Source: Nocardia terrae (GTDB lineage: Bacteria > Actinomycetota > Actinomycetes > Mycobacteriales > Mycobacteriaceae). Taken from it: a DNA stretch of 64,000 nt. Of this stretch, positions 38,624 through 47,114 are shown piece after piece; position 1 is the first letter of the stretch, and each line of letters begins with the position of its first letter. The DNA lies in the NCBI RefSeq assembly GCF_009760405.1, contig NZ_WRPP01000002.1:372001-436000 (forward strand), read 5' to 3'. A program made the position numbers and the translations under genes. The notes beneath the pieces were generated by a model. The model did not search any database. It worked only from the letters and a program-made list of their open reading frames with translations, and was not told where the DNA came from.

Positions 38624-39193
38624 GTGTCTCGGGCATCGGGGAAGCGCGAGCGGCTCGCGGACGCGGCCGCCAAGGTCTTCCACGAGCAGGGCGTGGAGAA
38701 GACGACCATCGCCGATATCGCACGAGCCGCCGAGGTGCCGGTGGGCAATGTGTACTACTACTTCAAGACCAAGGACCAGCTGGTCCAGGCCGCGATCAGC
38801 GCGCACGCCCGCACCGCGCAGGAGATCATCGCCGCCCTCGAGCAGTTCGACGCCCCCGCCGAACGACTCAAGGCCCTGGTGCGCGGCTGGGTCGCCCAAC
38901 GCGACCTGGCCGCCCGATTCGGCTGCCCCTCCGGCTCCCTCGCCACCGAACTCGACAAGCGCGCCGACGGCCTCGACCGCGAACTCGCCGACGTCATGCG
39001 CGGCCTGCTGGAGTGGATCGACGCCCAGTTCGCCGCCCTGGGCCGCGCCGACTCCCGCGAACTGGCCGTCGCCCTGCTCGCCGCCTACCAGGGAATCTCC
39101 CTGCTCACCAACACCTTCCGCGACCCGGCGATGATGGAGGCGGAAGGCGCCCGCCTGGAGCGCTGGATCGACTCACTCGTCCCGGCGACCTGA
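38612..39193 (+). CDS. TetR-family transcriptional regulator
   Basis: A 193-residue TetR regulator. The helix-turn-helix is RERLADAAAKVFHEQGVEKTTIADIARAAEVPVGNVYYYFKTKDQLV, and the C-terminal part resembles TetR proteins that sense quinones or electrophiles. It diverges from the NmrA-like reductase gene, and two 20-bp operators lie between and over their starts. It probably represses itself and the reductase-monooxygenase-MarR group. Confidence 0.88.
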   Translation: MTNSVSRASGKRERLADAAAKVFHEQGVEKTTIADIARAAEVPVGNVYYYFKTKDQLVQAAISAHARTAQEIIAALEQFDAPAERLKALVRGWVAQRDLAARFGCPSGSLATELDKRADGLDRELADVMRGLLEWIDAQFAALGRADSRELAVALLAAYQGISLLTNTFRDPAMMEAEGARLERWIDSLVPAT

Positions 39194-39300
39194 ACCGCGG
39201 GTAAGTAGGCGGCGCGGGCTCATCCTTCGGCCCAGGCGGCATCGCGCTGTGGGCCGATTCGATTCCAGCAGGCCGTGGACCCGGTGCGGGATCGGATTCG

Positions 39301-39326
39301 GGCTCGGCCGGCTCGGCGGGGCCGAG
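39301..39326 (+). terminator. GC-rich hairpin after the TetR gene
   Basis: GCTCGGCC (39301-39308) pairs with GGCCGAGC (39319-39326). It lies in the 237-bp gap between the convergent TetR and ABC genes. Confidence 0.4.
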
Positions 39327-39365
39327 CGCAATTCGGTTGGGGCGGTGGGGGTCCCGCTCCACCGC

Positions 39366-39415
39366 GCAGGCATTCGGGAAGCGGTCCCCTCGCTGTTCGC
39401 GTTTCCCGATGCCTG
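39366..39415. terminator. Long hairpin, probable bidirectional terminator
   Basis: GCAGGCATTCGGGAA (39366-39380) pairs with TTCCCGATGCCTGC (39402-39415) with one bulged base. It lies 16 bp from the end of the minus-strand ABC gene and also faces the plus-strand TetR gene, so it could stop both transcripts. Confidence 0.55.
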
Positions 39416-39430
39416 CTCATCGGGATGGGG

Positions 39431-40228
39431 TCAGGCGGGTTGGGACTGGGCGGGGCGGACGGTCCAGCGGCCCTCGTCGCGCAGGATGCGGACGGGGTGG
39501 TCGAAGCAGGCGGTGATGTGGGCGGTGGTGATGACCTCGTCGACGGGGCCGGCGGTGATGGCGTGGCCGTCGCGCAGGAGCATGGCGTGGGTGGTGCCGG
39601 GCGGGAGTTCCTCGAGATGGTGGGTGACCAGGACCGAGGCGAGGTCGGGGTGGGTGCGCTGGAGCAGGTCGAGGCGTTCCAGGAGTTGTTCGCGCCCGGC
39701 CAGATCCAGGCCGGTGGCCGGTTCGTCGAGCAGCAGCAGGCGGGGGCTCGGCATCAGGGCGCGGGCGATGAGGGCGCGGCCGCGCTGGCCCTGGGACAGG
39801 ATCTGCCAGTCGGCGTCGCGGCGGTGCGACAGGCCCAGCAGGTCGATCAGGCGGTCGGCTTCGGCCAGTTCGGCCGCGGGCGGCTCGCGGCGGGGGACGA
39901 GGGCGGCGGTATTGGTCGCGCCGGTGAGGACCACCTCGTGCGCGGTCATCGGGCCGCTGGGGGTGTGGCGCGGATCGACGTGGCCGATGCCCGCGCGCAG
40001 GGCGCGCATGTCGACACGGCCCAGACGGCGGCCGAGCACCTCGACGCTGCCGCTGGTCGGATGCTCGAAGGCGCCGAGCATGCGCAGCAGGGTGGTCTTG
40101 CCCGCGCCGTTCGGGCCGAGCAGCGCCCAGTGCTCGCCGGCATGGACGGTGAGCGAAACCCCTTGGAGGATGGGGTTTCCGGCTCGCACCACCGTCACAT
40201 CGTCCACGTTCAGCACCGGGTCCGTCAT
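39431..40228 (-). CDS. ABC transporter ATP-binding protein (stand-alone)
   Basis: A 265-residue ABC ATPase. Walker A is LLGPNGAGKTTLLRML, the signature is LSQGQRGRALIARAL, Walker B is LLLLDEPATGLD, and the H-loop is VLVTHHLEELPPGT. The form resembles ModF-type and iron/siderophore-type ATPases. No permease or binding-protein gene is nearby, so its partner is elsewhere or it has a non-transport role. Confidence 0.88.
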   Translation of the reverse strand: MTDPVLNVDDVTVVRAGNPILQGVSLTVHAGEHWALLGPNGAGKTTLLRMLGAFEHPTSGSVEVLGRRLGRVDMRALRAGIGHVDPRHTPSGPMTAHEVVLTGATNTAALVPRREPPAAELAEADRLIDLLGLSHRRDADWQILSQGQRGRALIARALMPSPRLLLLDEPATGLDLAGREQLLERLDLLQRTHPDLASVLVTHHLEELPPGTTHAMLLRDGHAITAGPVDEVITTAHITACFDHPVRILRDEGRWTVRPAQSQPA

Positions 40229-40305
40229 GCGCCCACCCTAGCAAATTCCTCAGACAAGTGGAGGAGTCGGGGTTCGCGGACCGGGTTGACCGTGCGCCGC
40301 CTGTG

Positions 40306-40311
40306 TAGGGT
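40306..40311 (+). promoter_or_regulatory. -10 box, probably leaderless start of HAD gene
   Basis: TAGGGT ends seven bases before the ATG at 40319; TTGACC at 40286-40291 may be a short-spaced -35. Confidence 0.5.
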
Positions 40312-40318
40312 GGGCGGC

Positions 40319-41008
40319 ATGGCGATCGACGCGGTGCTGTTCGACTTCTCCGGCACGGTTTTCCGATTCGAGGAGGCCGCATTCCACGACGCGCAACTCA
40401 CCGACGGCGACGGGCGTCCACTCGACACCCATGAGATCGCCGAGATCATGCGGCGCTTGACCGCACCGGTCGGGCAGATCGTGCGATTCGACACCGAGGG
40501 TCAATACGCTTGGGAGAACCGGGATCTCGACCCGGCCCTGCACCGCCGCGCCTATCTCGAGGTGCTCGAGCAAACGGGTGTCCCGTCCGCGCAGGCGCTG
40601 CAGGTCTACGAACTGCTGCTCGATCCGGACGGGTGGACGCCCTACCCGGATACCGGCGAGGTGCTGCGCGCCCTGCACGAGTCGGGCGTGCGGGTCGGCA
40701 TCGTCAGCAATATCGCCTTCGACATTCGCCCGGCGTTCGCCGACCGCGGGTGGCATCGATATATCGATGACTTCGCGCTGTCGTTCGAGGTCGGCGCGAT
40801 CAAGCCCGATACGCGCATCTTCAAATCGGCTCTCGACAACCTCGGCGTGACTCCCGGGAACGCCCTCATGGTCGGTGACAGCGATGAAGCCGACGGGGGC
40901 GCTCGCGCTCTCGGTTGCGCGTTCGCCCTGGTGGATCCCCTGGCGACGGTCGATCGCCCGTCCGGGCTGCTGGAGGCCGTCCGCACGCACGGCCTGCTGA
41001 CCATCTAA
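40319..41008 (+). CDS. HAD-superfamily hydrolase with altered motif I
   Basis: A 229-residue HAD-like protein. Motif I is FDFSGTVF: the nucleophile Asp is present, but the second Asp (general acid in phosphatases) is Ser. Motif II is VGIVSNIAFD, motif III has the lysine in GAIKPDTRIF, and motif IV is LMVGDSDEADGG. The missing acid suggests chemistry other than standard phosphate hydrolysis, or reduced activity. It has its own leaderless promoter and is divergent from the ABC ATPase gene. Confidence 0.8.
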   Translation: MAIDAVLFDFSGTVFRFEEAAFHDAQLTDGDGRPLDTHEIAEIMRRLTAPVGQIVRFDTEGQYAWENRDLDPALHRRAYLEVLEQTGVPSAQALQVYELLLDPDGWTPYPDTGEVLRALHESGVRVGIVSNIAFDIRPAFADRGWHRYIDDFALSFEVGAIKPDTRIFKSALDNLGVTPGNALMVGDSDEADGGARALGCAFALVDPLATVDRPSGLLEAVRTHGLLTI

Positions 41009-41061
41009 AGTCCAAACTGTTCGGTTTGTGTCACAGCTCACCCTTGTTGTGGATAGATTGT

Positions 41062-41071
41062 CGATATATCG
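41062..41071. promoter_or_regulatory. Probable PadR operator
   Basis: The perfect palindrome CGATATATCG is flanked by GT/TC, within an AT-rich block 46 bp before the PadR start. The flanking repeats of TCGATA suggest a longer binding site. Confidence 0.5.
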
Positions 41072-41116
41072 TCGATAGCAACAAACACAACGACGAGCCT
41101 TGAAGGAGGCACGACC

Positions 41117-41833
41117 ATGGAACACATGGACAACATCGAACGGGGCCGCGGCCCCTGGCGGCGACTGCGCGCCGAAGAGCAGCAGGGCCCCGAACATCCG
41201 CGGATGCGTCGCGGCGGACCTCGCGGTCCGCGTGGAGAATTCGGCGGGCGCGGCGACTTCGGTCCGCACCGTCACGGTCACGGCCACGGCCGGGGCTTCG
41301 GCCCGGACTTCGGTCCCGGTTTCGGACCCGGCGCTTTCGGTCCCGGCTTCGGTCGCGGACGCGGCCGGGGCGGACGCGGTCGGCGCGGTGACGTGCGGGC
41401 GGCCATCCTCCTGCTGCTGCAGGAGCGGCCCATGCACGGATACGAGCTGATCCAGCAGATCCGCGAGAAGAGCCAGGACGTCTGGCGGCCCAGCCCGGGC
41501 TCCATCTACCCCGCGCTCGCGCAGCTCGAGGACGAGGGCCTGGTCATCATCGAGAAGGTGTCGGGTCGAAAGACGGCCAAGCTCACCGAATCCGGCGTCG
41601 AGTACGTCGAGGCCAACAAGAGCGAGCTCGGCGATCCCTGGCAGGACGTCAAGGACGGCGTCGGCGATCAGGCGCTCGATCTGCGCGGCCTGGTCGGGCA
41701 GCTGATGGGCGCGGTCGCACAGGTCGCGGCGGTCGGCAATGCCGAGCAGGCGGCCAAGGCGGCCGAGGTGCTCACCGAAGCCCGCCGCTCGTTGTACCGC
41801 ATCCTCGCCGAGGACGACACACCCGAAAAGTAA
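41117..41833 (+). CDS. PadR-family regulator with Gly/Arg/Phe-rich N-terminal extension
   Basis: A 238-residue protein. Residues of about 95-175 form the PadR winged helix: DVRAAILLLLQERPMHGYELIQQIREKSQDVWRPSPGSIYPALAQLEDEGLVIIEKVSGRKTAKLTESG. Residues of about 30-92 are low complexity (repeated FGP, GFG, HGHGHGRG and RGRGRGGRGRR) and probably disordered and cationic. The start has AAGGAGG. PadR proteins usually repress their own and a neighbouring gene; a palindrome precedes this one and a lipase gene follows. Ligand unknown. Confidence 0.85.
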   Translation: MEHMDNIERGRGPWRRLRAEEQQGPEHPRMRRGGPRGPRGEFGGRGDFGPHRHGHGHGRGFGPDFGPGFGPGAFGPGFGRGRGRGGRGRRGDVRAAILLLLQERPMHGYELIQQIREKSQDVWRPSPGSIYPALAQLEDEGLVIIEKVSGRKTAKLTESGVEYVEANKSELGDPWQDVKDGVGDQALDLRGLVGQLMGAVAQVAAVGNAEQAAKAAEVLTEARRSLYRILAEDDTPEK

Positions 41834-41881
41834 TGGCCTCGAATCACCGCATGCCACCGGGACTTTCGGGCTGAAACCGGT

Positions 41882-41938
41882 CAAGATCGTGACATGGGAC
41901 AACAGCGCCCCATGCGATCTTGTGACATGGGACAACAG
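41882..41938 (+). repeat. Nested direct and inverted repeats over the lipase start
   Basis: GTGACATGGGACAACAG is repeated at 41889-41905 and 41922-41938, a 33-bp period. CAAGATCG (41882-41889) pairs with CGATCTTG (41915-41922), and CATGGG (41893-41898) with CCCATG (41909-41914), giving one long hairpin with a single 3-nt bulge. The hairpin holds the first possible start codon; the duplicated second one lies just after it. Confidence 0.8.
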
Positions 41939-42952
41939 AGGAACCGAACCCGCGGGCTCATCCGCCGCGTGGCACCGGTGGGGGTAATGGCGCTGGCGGC
42001 CGCCGTGATCGGCTCGGCCGCCACACCGACGGGGACATACGCGCAGGCCGAACCGCTGGCCGCCGTAGCGGTACTCAACGTACCGACGCAACAGGGGCCG
42101 CCCCAGACCGAACATCTGGCGGCGGCCCGCTATCTCAAGGAGCATCCGGACGCTGCGCCCCAGGGCGCCAACGACTTCGGATGCAAGCCGACCGCCCAAC
42201 ATCCGCGCCCGGTCGTGCTCGCCCACGGCACCGACTCCTCGGCCTACTCCGACTGGTCGGGCATCGCCCCGCTGCTGTCGCAGGCCGGGATCTGCGTGTT
42301 CGCGCTCAACTACGGCGGCAAGCCCGGCAAGGACAGCTACGGCACCGAGGACGTGTGGGAAAGCTCCGCGCAGATCGGGACTTTCGTCGATCAGGTGCTC
42401 GCCGCCACCGGAGCGACACAGGTCGATCTGGTCGGTTTCTCGCAGGGCGCGAGCGTGACCCGCTACTGGATCAACAAGCTGGGCGGCGCGCCCAAGGTCG
42501 GGCAGTGGATCGGGCTGGCCTCGCCCAGCTACGGCGGCGTCATGTACGGGCTGGTGCCGATCGCCGACGCGGTGCCCGGCATCTACACGCTCGTCGAGAT
42601 GGGTTCGTCGCTCGCGGCGGTGCAGCAGGCGGCGGGCGCGCCGTTCATCCGGGATCTGAACGCGGGCGGTGACACCGTGCCGGGCGTGAAGTACACGACG
42701 GTCGGCAGCCGCGTCGACGAGATGATCCAGCCCAACACCAATATCGCGCTGCACGGCGCGGGCGCCACCAACATCGTCCTGCAGGACCTCTGCTCCGACG
42801 ATCTGACCGGGCACTTCCACCTGGTCTACGACCCGTACGTGCAGCGGCTGGTGGTCAACCTGCTCGACCCCGAGCACGCGGTGACGCCGGCCTGCGTGCC
42901 GGTCGCGCTGGGCACCGGCATCAGCGACGTGATCCTCGCGGCGCACTCCTGA
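41927..42952 (+). CDS. Secreted lipase/esterase (alpha/beta hydrolase)
   Basis: A 341-residue protein. A signal peptide (RNRTRGLIRRVAPVGVMALAAAVIGSAATPTGTYAQA) targets it for export. The catalytic part has PRPVVLAHGTDSSAYSDWSGIAPLLSQAGICVFALNYGG, nucleophile elbow VGFSQGASVTRYW (GxSxG), and a probable histidine in LTGHFHLVYDP. Paired cysteines suit an exported, disulfide-bonded lipase of the actinobacterial LipB/EstA type. ATG 41927 gives a standard signal peptide; ATG 41894 in frame would add 11 residues and lies in a hairpin. Confidence 0.83.
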   Translation: MGQQRNRTRGLIRRVAPVGVMALAAAVIGSAATPTGTYAQAEPLAAVAVLNVPTQQGPPQTEHLAAARYLKEHPDAAPQGANDFGCKPTAQHPRPVVLAHGTDSSAYSDWSGIAPLLSQAGICVFALNYGGKPGKDSYGTEDVWESSAQIGTFVDQVLAATGATQVDLVGFSQGASVTRYWINKLGGAPKVGQWIGLASPSYGGVMYGLVPIADAVPGIYTLVEMGSSLAAVQQAAGAPFIRDLNAGGDTVPGVKYTTVGSRVDEMIQPNTNIALHGAGATNIVLQDLCSDDLTGHFHLVYDPYVQRLVVNLLDPEHAVTPACVPVALGTGISDVILAAHS

Positions 42953-43096
42953 CCGGTCGTGCGGAGTCCGGCCCGGTTGTGGGTTACGCCACGATTCGCG
43001 GCCGGACTCACCGCGCAGGTGCGGGATCGGGGCAGAAGCACGCTGCGGCGTCCGTAAAATGAGACGACCGTATTCGTTAGCCATCGGGAGCTGCCC

Positions 43097-43654
43097 GTGA
43101 CCATCCAGCCTGTCCGCCTGTTCGGCGATCCGATCCTGCGCGCCCGCGCGGCGGAGGTCGAGACGTTCGATCGAGAGGTGCGCCAGCTGGTGACCGACCT
43201 CACCGACACCATGTACGAGAGCGGGGGCGTCGGTATGGCGGCGCCGCAGATCGGGGTCGGGCTACGGGTGTTCGTCTACGACACCGGCGACGCCAAGGGA
43301 CATCTGATCAACCCTGTCTTCGAGGTGGAGGGCGCCGAGACCCAGACCGGGCCGGAGGGCTGCCTGTCGATTCCCGGTGTGCGCCACGACGTTACGCGGC
43401 CGATGACGGTGGTCGCGCGCGGCGTCGACGTGGACGGCAAGCCGGTCGAATTCCGGGCCGAGGGGCTGCTGGCGCGCTGCGTGCAGCACGAGACCGACCA
43501 TCTCGACGGGGTGCTGTTCCTGCAGCGCCTCGACACCGATTCGCGCAAGGCCGCCATGCGGACCATTCGCGAATCCGGCTGGTTCACACAGGGAATCACG
43601 GTGCTGGCCGCCTCGGAAATCGGTGGCAGCCGCAGCCGGGAACGGAGCCGCTGA
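43097..43654 (+). CDS. def: Peptide deformylase
   Basis: A 185-residue metalloenzyme removing the formyl group from new proteins. The three motifs are [10 protein letters not shown] (motif 1), EGCLSIPG (motif 2, Cys metal ligand) and HETDHLDG (motif 3, HExxH-type). It is immediately upstream of fmt, which puts the formyl group on; the fmt ATG is 1 bp after the def stop. Confidence 0.95.
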   Translation: MTIQPVRLFGDPILRARAAEVETFDREVRQLVTDLTDTMYESGGVGMAAPQIGVGLRVFVYDTGDAKGHLINPVFEVEGAETQTGPEGCLSIPGVRHDVTRPMTVVARGVDVDGKPVEFRAEGLLARCVQHETDHLDGVLFLQRLDTDSRKAAMRTIRESGWFTQGITVLAASEIGGSRSRERSR

Positions 43655-43655
43655 T

Positions 43656-44579
43656 ATGCGTCTGGTCTTCGCGGGAACCCCCGAACCGGCGGTGCCGTCG
43701 CTGCGGCGGCTCATCGAATCGAAGCGGCACGAGGTGGTCGGGGTGGTGACCCGGCCGGACGCGGTGGCCGGGCGCGGCCGCAAGGTCACCCGCTCGCCGA
43801 TCGGACTGCTCGCCGATGAGCACGGGATTCCCGTGTTCACGCCCAAGCGGCCCTCCGAACCCGAATTCATCGAGCAGCTCACGGCATTGGCCCCCGACTG
43901 CTGCCCGGTGGTGGCCTACGGCGCGCTGCTGCCCGAGGCCGTTCTCGACATCCCCCGGTACGGGTGGATCAACCTGCACTTCTCGCTGCTGCCCGCCTGG
44001 CGTGGCGCGGCTCCCGTGCAGGCGGCGCTGCTCGCGGGTGACGAATACACCGGCGCGGCCACCTTCCGCATCGAGAAGGGCCTCGACACCGGCCCCGTGT
44101 TCGGCACCATGACCGAGAAGATCCAGATCACCGACACCGCGGGCACTCTGCTCGAGCGCCTCGCCGAGGCCGGTGCGCAGCTGCTGGAATCCACCCTCGA
44201 CGGTGTGGAAGACGGCACGGTCCAGGCGGTTCCGCAGCCCCTCGACGGAATCTCCTACGCCCCCAAGGTTGATCCCGAGGCCGGCCACATCCGCTGGGAT
44301 CAGCCCGCCCTCGCCATCGGCCGCCGCGTCCGCGCGGTCACCCCGGCCCCCGGCGCGTGGACCGAACTCGACGGCAAGCGCCTCAAACTCGGCCCCGTCG
44401 ACCTGGTGGAGGAAACCCTCCCCGCCCGCACCGTCGACGTCCGCAAAACCGGCGTCTACGTGGGCACCGCCACCACCGCCGTCCGCCTCACCCAGGTCCA
44501 GCCCCCGGGCAAACGCATGATGCCCGCCCTGGACTGGGCCCGCGGCGCTCGCCTCGAGCCGGGCACGGTGTTCGAGTGA
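43656..44579 (+). CDS. fmt: Methionyl-tRNA formyltransferase
   Basis: A 307-residue enzyme formylating initiator Met-t[23 protein letters not shown] begins the formyl-transferase domain; the folate/active-site region is [44 protein letters not shown] with the conserved HxSLLPxxRG. The C-terminal OB-like domain starts near [18 protein letters not shown] precedes the ATG. The stop overlaps the GTG of rsmB by four bases. Confidence 0.95.
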   Translation: MRLVFAGTPEPAVPSLRRLIESKRHEVVGVVTRPDAVAGRGRKVTRSPIGLLADEHGIPVFTPKRPSEPEFIEQLTALAPDCCPVVAYGALLPEAVLDIPRYGWINLHFSLLPAWRGAAPVQAALLAGDEYTGAATFRIEKGLDTGPVFGTMTEKIQITDTAGTLLERLAEAGAQLLESTLDGVEDGTVQAVPQPLDGISYAPKVDPEAGHIRWDQPALAIGRRVRAVTPAPGAWTELDGKRLKLGPVDLVEETLPARTVDVRKTGVYVGTATTAVRLTQVQPPGKRMMPALDWARGARLEPGTVFE

Positions 44580-46861
44580 CCCGCCCCGGCGACGACGCCA
44601 CCCCTCCCCGCCGCCCCTTCCGCCGCTCCTCCGCCGCGGATTCGACCCCGCCCCAAGGTGATCAGGGCCGCGCGGGCGGCAAGCCCGGCGATGCACACGG
44701 CACCCGCGACGGAGACCAGCGCCGCGCAGGCTACGGCCGCGGCGATCGCCCTGCCGCCGACCGCAATTCCGGTTCGAACCGCTCCTCCGGCGGCCTCCGC
44801 GGCCGCGACGGATACGGATCCGGCGCGGACCGCGGACGAGACGACCGCAACTCGGGCGCGAAGCGCTCGTTCGGTGGCGGCCGCTCCTCCGGAGATCGCG
44901 ACCGGTCGGCCGGTGACAACCGCAATGGCGGGTGGGACAACTCCCGCGGCGGCCGTAGCCGCGATGACCACACCTCCGGTGGACGCGATTCGGCGTCCGG
45001 CGGCAAACGCGGCTGGGACCGCGGCAGCGACGACAGGCGCGGCGGGTACGAGGGCGGCGGCCGTGATTCGGACGCGGGCCGTTCCACGAGCGGTGCCCGC
45101 GGGCGCGACGGGTACGGCTCGAGTGCCGGTGGTGGCCGCGGAACGGCGGCCGGGGGTGAGCGCAAGGGCTGGGACCGGCCGGGTGGCGGTCGTTCCGGCG
45201 ATCGCCGCGAGGACGTGCGCGGTGGATCCTCCTTCGGCAAGCGTGATTCGGCCTCCGGTGCCGATCGCGGTGCTCGCCGGGACGAGGACCGGCGTGGCGG
45301 AGGCTCCGGCGCGGGCCGTGATGCGGACCGATCGGTCGATCGTGGTCGCTCGGGTGATCGGCCCGGTGCGGGAGGCCGGACCGCTTCGTTCGGCGGCTCG
45401 GCCGGGCGCGGCGGGAAATCCCAGGGCCGCCGCGGTGATTCATCTGCCGGTGGTCGAGACGATCAGCGGTCGGGTAGTGGCGAATCCGGGAGTGCCGCGG
45501 CTCGGCGGGCCGAGAAGGCCGGAGCCGATCCGGTGCGGATCGTGGCGCGGGATGTGTTGCGGGCCGTGCGGGAGCGGGATGCCTACGCGAATCTGGTGTT
45601 GCCGAAGTTGTTGCGGGAGCGGCAGATCAGTGGGCGGGACGCGGCGCTGGCGACCGAGTTGGCTTATGGCGCTTCGCGGTCGATGGGGTTGTTGGACGCC
45701 GTGATCGCCGATGGCGCGGGGCGGGCCGTGGACGAGATCGACGGGCCGTTGCTGGATGCGTTGCGGTTGGGGACGTATCAGTTGTTGCGGACTCGGATCG
45801 GGGCGCACGCGGCCGTCGATACGTCGGTGGCGTTGGTGCGGGCCGAATACGGGCAGGGGCGGGCCGGGTTCGTGAACGCGGTGCTGCGCCGGGTGGCCGA
45901 GCGGACGCCCGAGGAGTGGGTGGAGCGGCTGGCGCCGTCGGATCCGCTGGGGCACTTGGCGTTCGAGTACGCGCATCCGGTGTGGATCGCGCAGGCGTTC
46001 GCGGACGCGCTCGGAGCGAACGCCGGGGAGCTGCGCGACGTGCTCGAGGCCGATGACGCGCGGCCCGCCGTGCATCTGGTCGCGCGGCCGGGCGACATCA
46101 CCGCCGAGGAACTGGCCTTGGTCACCGGTGGTGAGGAAGGCCGCTGGTCGCCCTACGCGGTGTATCTCGACGGCGGTGATCCGGCGAAGCTGGAACCGGT
46201 GCGCGAGGGCATGGCCGCGGTGCAGGACGAGGGCAGTCAGCTTGTCGCGCTGGCACTTACCCGGGCCCCGCTCGAGGGCGAGGACACCGGCCGCTGGCTC
46301 GACCTGTGCGCCGGGCCGGGCGGCAAGACCGCGCTGCTGGCCGCGCTCGCCGATATCGACGGCTTCCACGTCGACGCCGTCGAACCCGCCGAGCATCGCG
46401 CCGAACTGGTGCGCCAGGCCACCCGCGGCCTGCCGGTCGACATCCATGTGGCCGACGGCCGCGACAGCGGCTTGACCCCGGGCTTCGACCGGATCCTGGT
46501 CGACGCGCCCTGCACCGGTCTGGGCGCGCTGCGCCGCCGTCCGGAGGCCCGCTGGCGGCGTCAGCCCTCCGACGTCCGGGACCTGGTCATCCTGCAGCGT
46601 GAACTGCTCACCGCCGCATGGGATCTGGTCCGCCCCGGCGGCGTGGTGGTCTACTCGACCTGTTCCCCGCACCTGCCGGAAACGGTGTCCATCGTCGCCG
46701 ACGTGGTCCGCCGCACCGGCGCCGAACAGCTCGACACCCGCGAATTGCTCCCGGGCGTCCCGGATCTCGGCGACGGCCCGGGCGCGCAGCTGTGGCCGCA
46801 CCGCCACGGCACCGACGCCATGTTCCTGGCAGCTCTGCGTAAACCGCTTCAGCAGCAGTAG
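44576..46861 (+). CDS. rsmB: RsmB/Fmu 16S rRNA m5C methyltransferase with long RGG-like N-terminal domain
   Basis: A 761-residue protein. From about residue 319 ([29 protein letters not shown]) it is a standard NusB-like plus Rossmann methyltransferase for C967 of 16S rRNA. The SAM site is [17 protein letters not shown], motif IV is [10 protein letters not shown], and motif VI is [13 protein letters not shown], so both catalytic cysteines are present. Residues 1-315 are Arg/Gly/Ser/Asp-rich with RGG, SFGG and GRDGYGS-type repeats, likely disordered and RNA-binding. M. tuberculosis Fmu is about 457 residues. The GTG start overlaps the fmt stop. Confidence 0.93.
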   Translation: MTRPGDDATPPRRPFRRSSAADSTPPQGDQGRAGGKPGDAHGTRDGDQRRAGYGRGDRPAADRNSGSNRSSGGLRGRDGYGSGADRGRDDRNSGAKRSFGGGRSSGDRDRSAGDNRNGGWDNSRGGRSRDDHTSGGRDSASGGKRGWDRGSDDRRGGYEGGGRDSDAGRSTSGARGRDGYGSSAGGGRGTAAGGERKGWDRPGGGRSGDRREDVRGGSSFGKRDSASGADRGARRDEDRRGGGSGAGRDADRSVDRGRSGDRPGAGGRTASFGGSAGRGGKSQGRRGDSSAGGRDDQRSGSGESGSAAARRAEKAGADPVRIVARDVLRAVRERDAYANLVLPKLLRERQISGRDAALATELAYGASRSMGLLDAVIADGAGRAVDEIDGPLLDALRLGTYQLLRTRIGAHAAVDTSVALVRAEYGQGRAGFVNAVLRRVAERTPEEWVERLAPSDPLGHLAFEYAHPVWIAQAFADALGANAGELRDVLEADDARPAVHLVARPGDITAEELALVTGGEEGRWSPYAVYLDGGDPAKLEPVREGMAAVQDEGSQLVALALTRAPLEGEDTGRWLDLCAGPGGKTALLAALADIDGFHVDAVEPAEHRAELVRQATRGLPVDIHVADGRDSGLTPGFDRILVDAPCTGLGALRRRPEARWRRQPSDVRDLVILQRELLTAAWDLVRPGGVVVYSTCSPHLPETVSIVADVVRRTGAEQLDTRELLPGVPDLGDGPGAQLWPHRHGTDAMFLAALRKPLQQQ

Positions 46862-46863
46862 GA

Positions 46864-46943
46864 CTCGGCGACGGCCCGGCGCGCCGCCATGGCACCGACG
46901 CGATTCTCTCGGCGGCGCCGTGCGAACTGCTTCAGCAGTAGGA
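46864..46943 (+). repeat. Degenerate tandem copy of the rsmB 3' end
   Basis: Starting with the same 16 bases (CTCGGCGACGGCCCGG) found at 46766, this 80-bp segment can be read as LGDGPARRHGTDAILSAAPCELLQQ-stop. The end of RsmB is [35 protein letters not shown]. The copy is not in frame with rsmB and has no start. Confidence 0.75.
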
Positions 46944-46945
46944 CC

Positions 46946-46978
46946 GGTGCGGCCCCGGCGATGCGTCGGGGCCGCACC
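46946..46978 (+). terminator. Terminator hairpin of def-fmt-rsmB
   Basis: GGTGCGGCCCCG (46946-46957) and CGGGGCCGCACC (46967-46978) pair perfectly over 12 bp with a 9-base loop, 84 bp after the rsmB stop. No T-run follows. Confidence 0.7.
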
Positions 46979-47114
46979 GCGATCGGCCCGGCCCGGCGGC
47001 GAGAACCCGGAACGGGACCACGCTCGATCGTGGCGGCGGATAAGGTCGTCCGACTTTCCTCCGTGCTCGCCCCCCGGGTGTGCCGATGCCTCTCCTGGCG
47101 TCCGGTCGTGTCGA

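Noticed and set aside
40250..43084. 944-codon minus-strand frame across the HAD, PadR and lipase genes
   Set aside because: Runs antisense to three well-supported genes and has no coherent domain.
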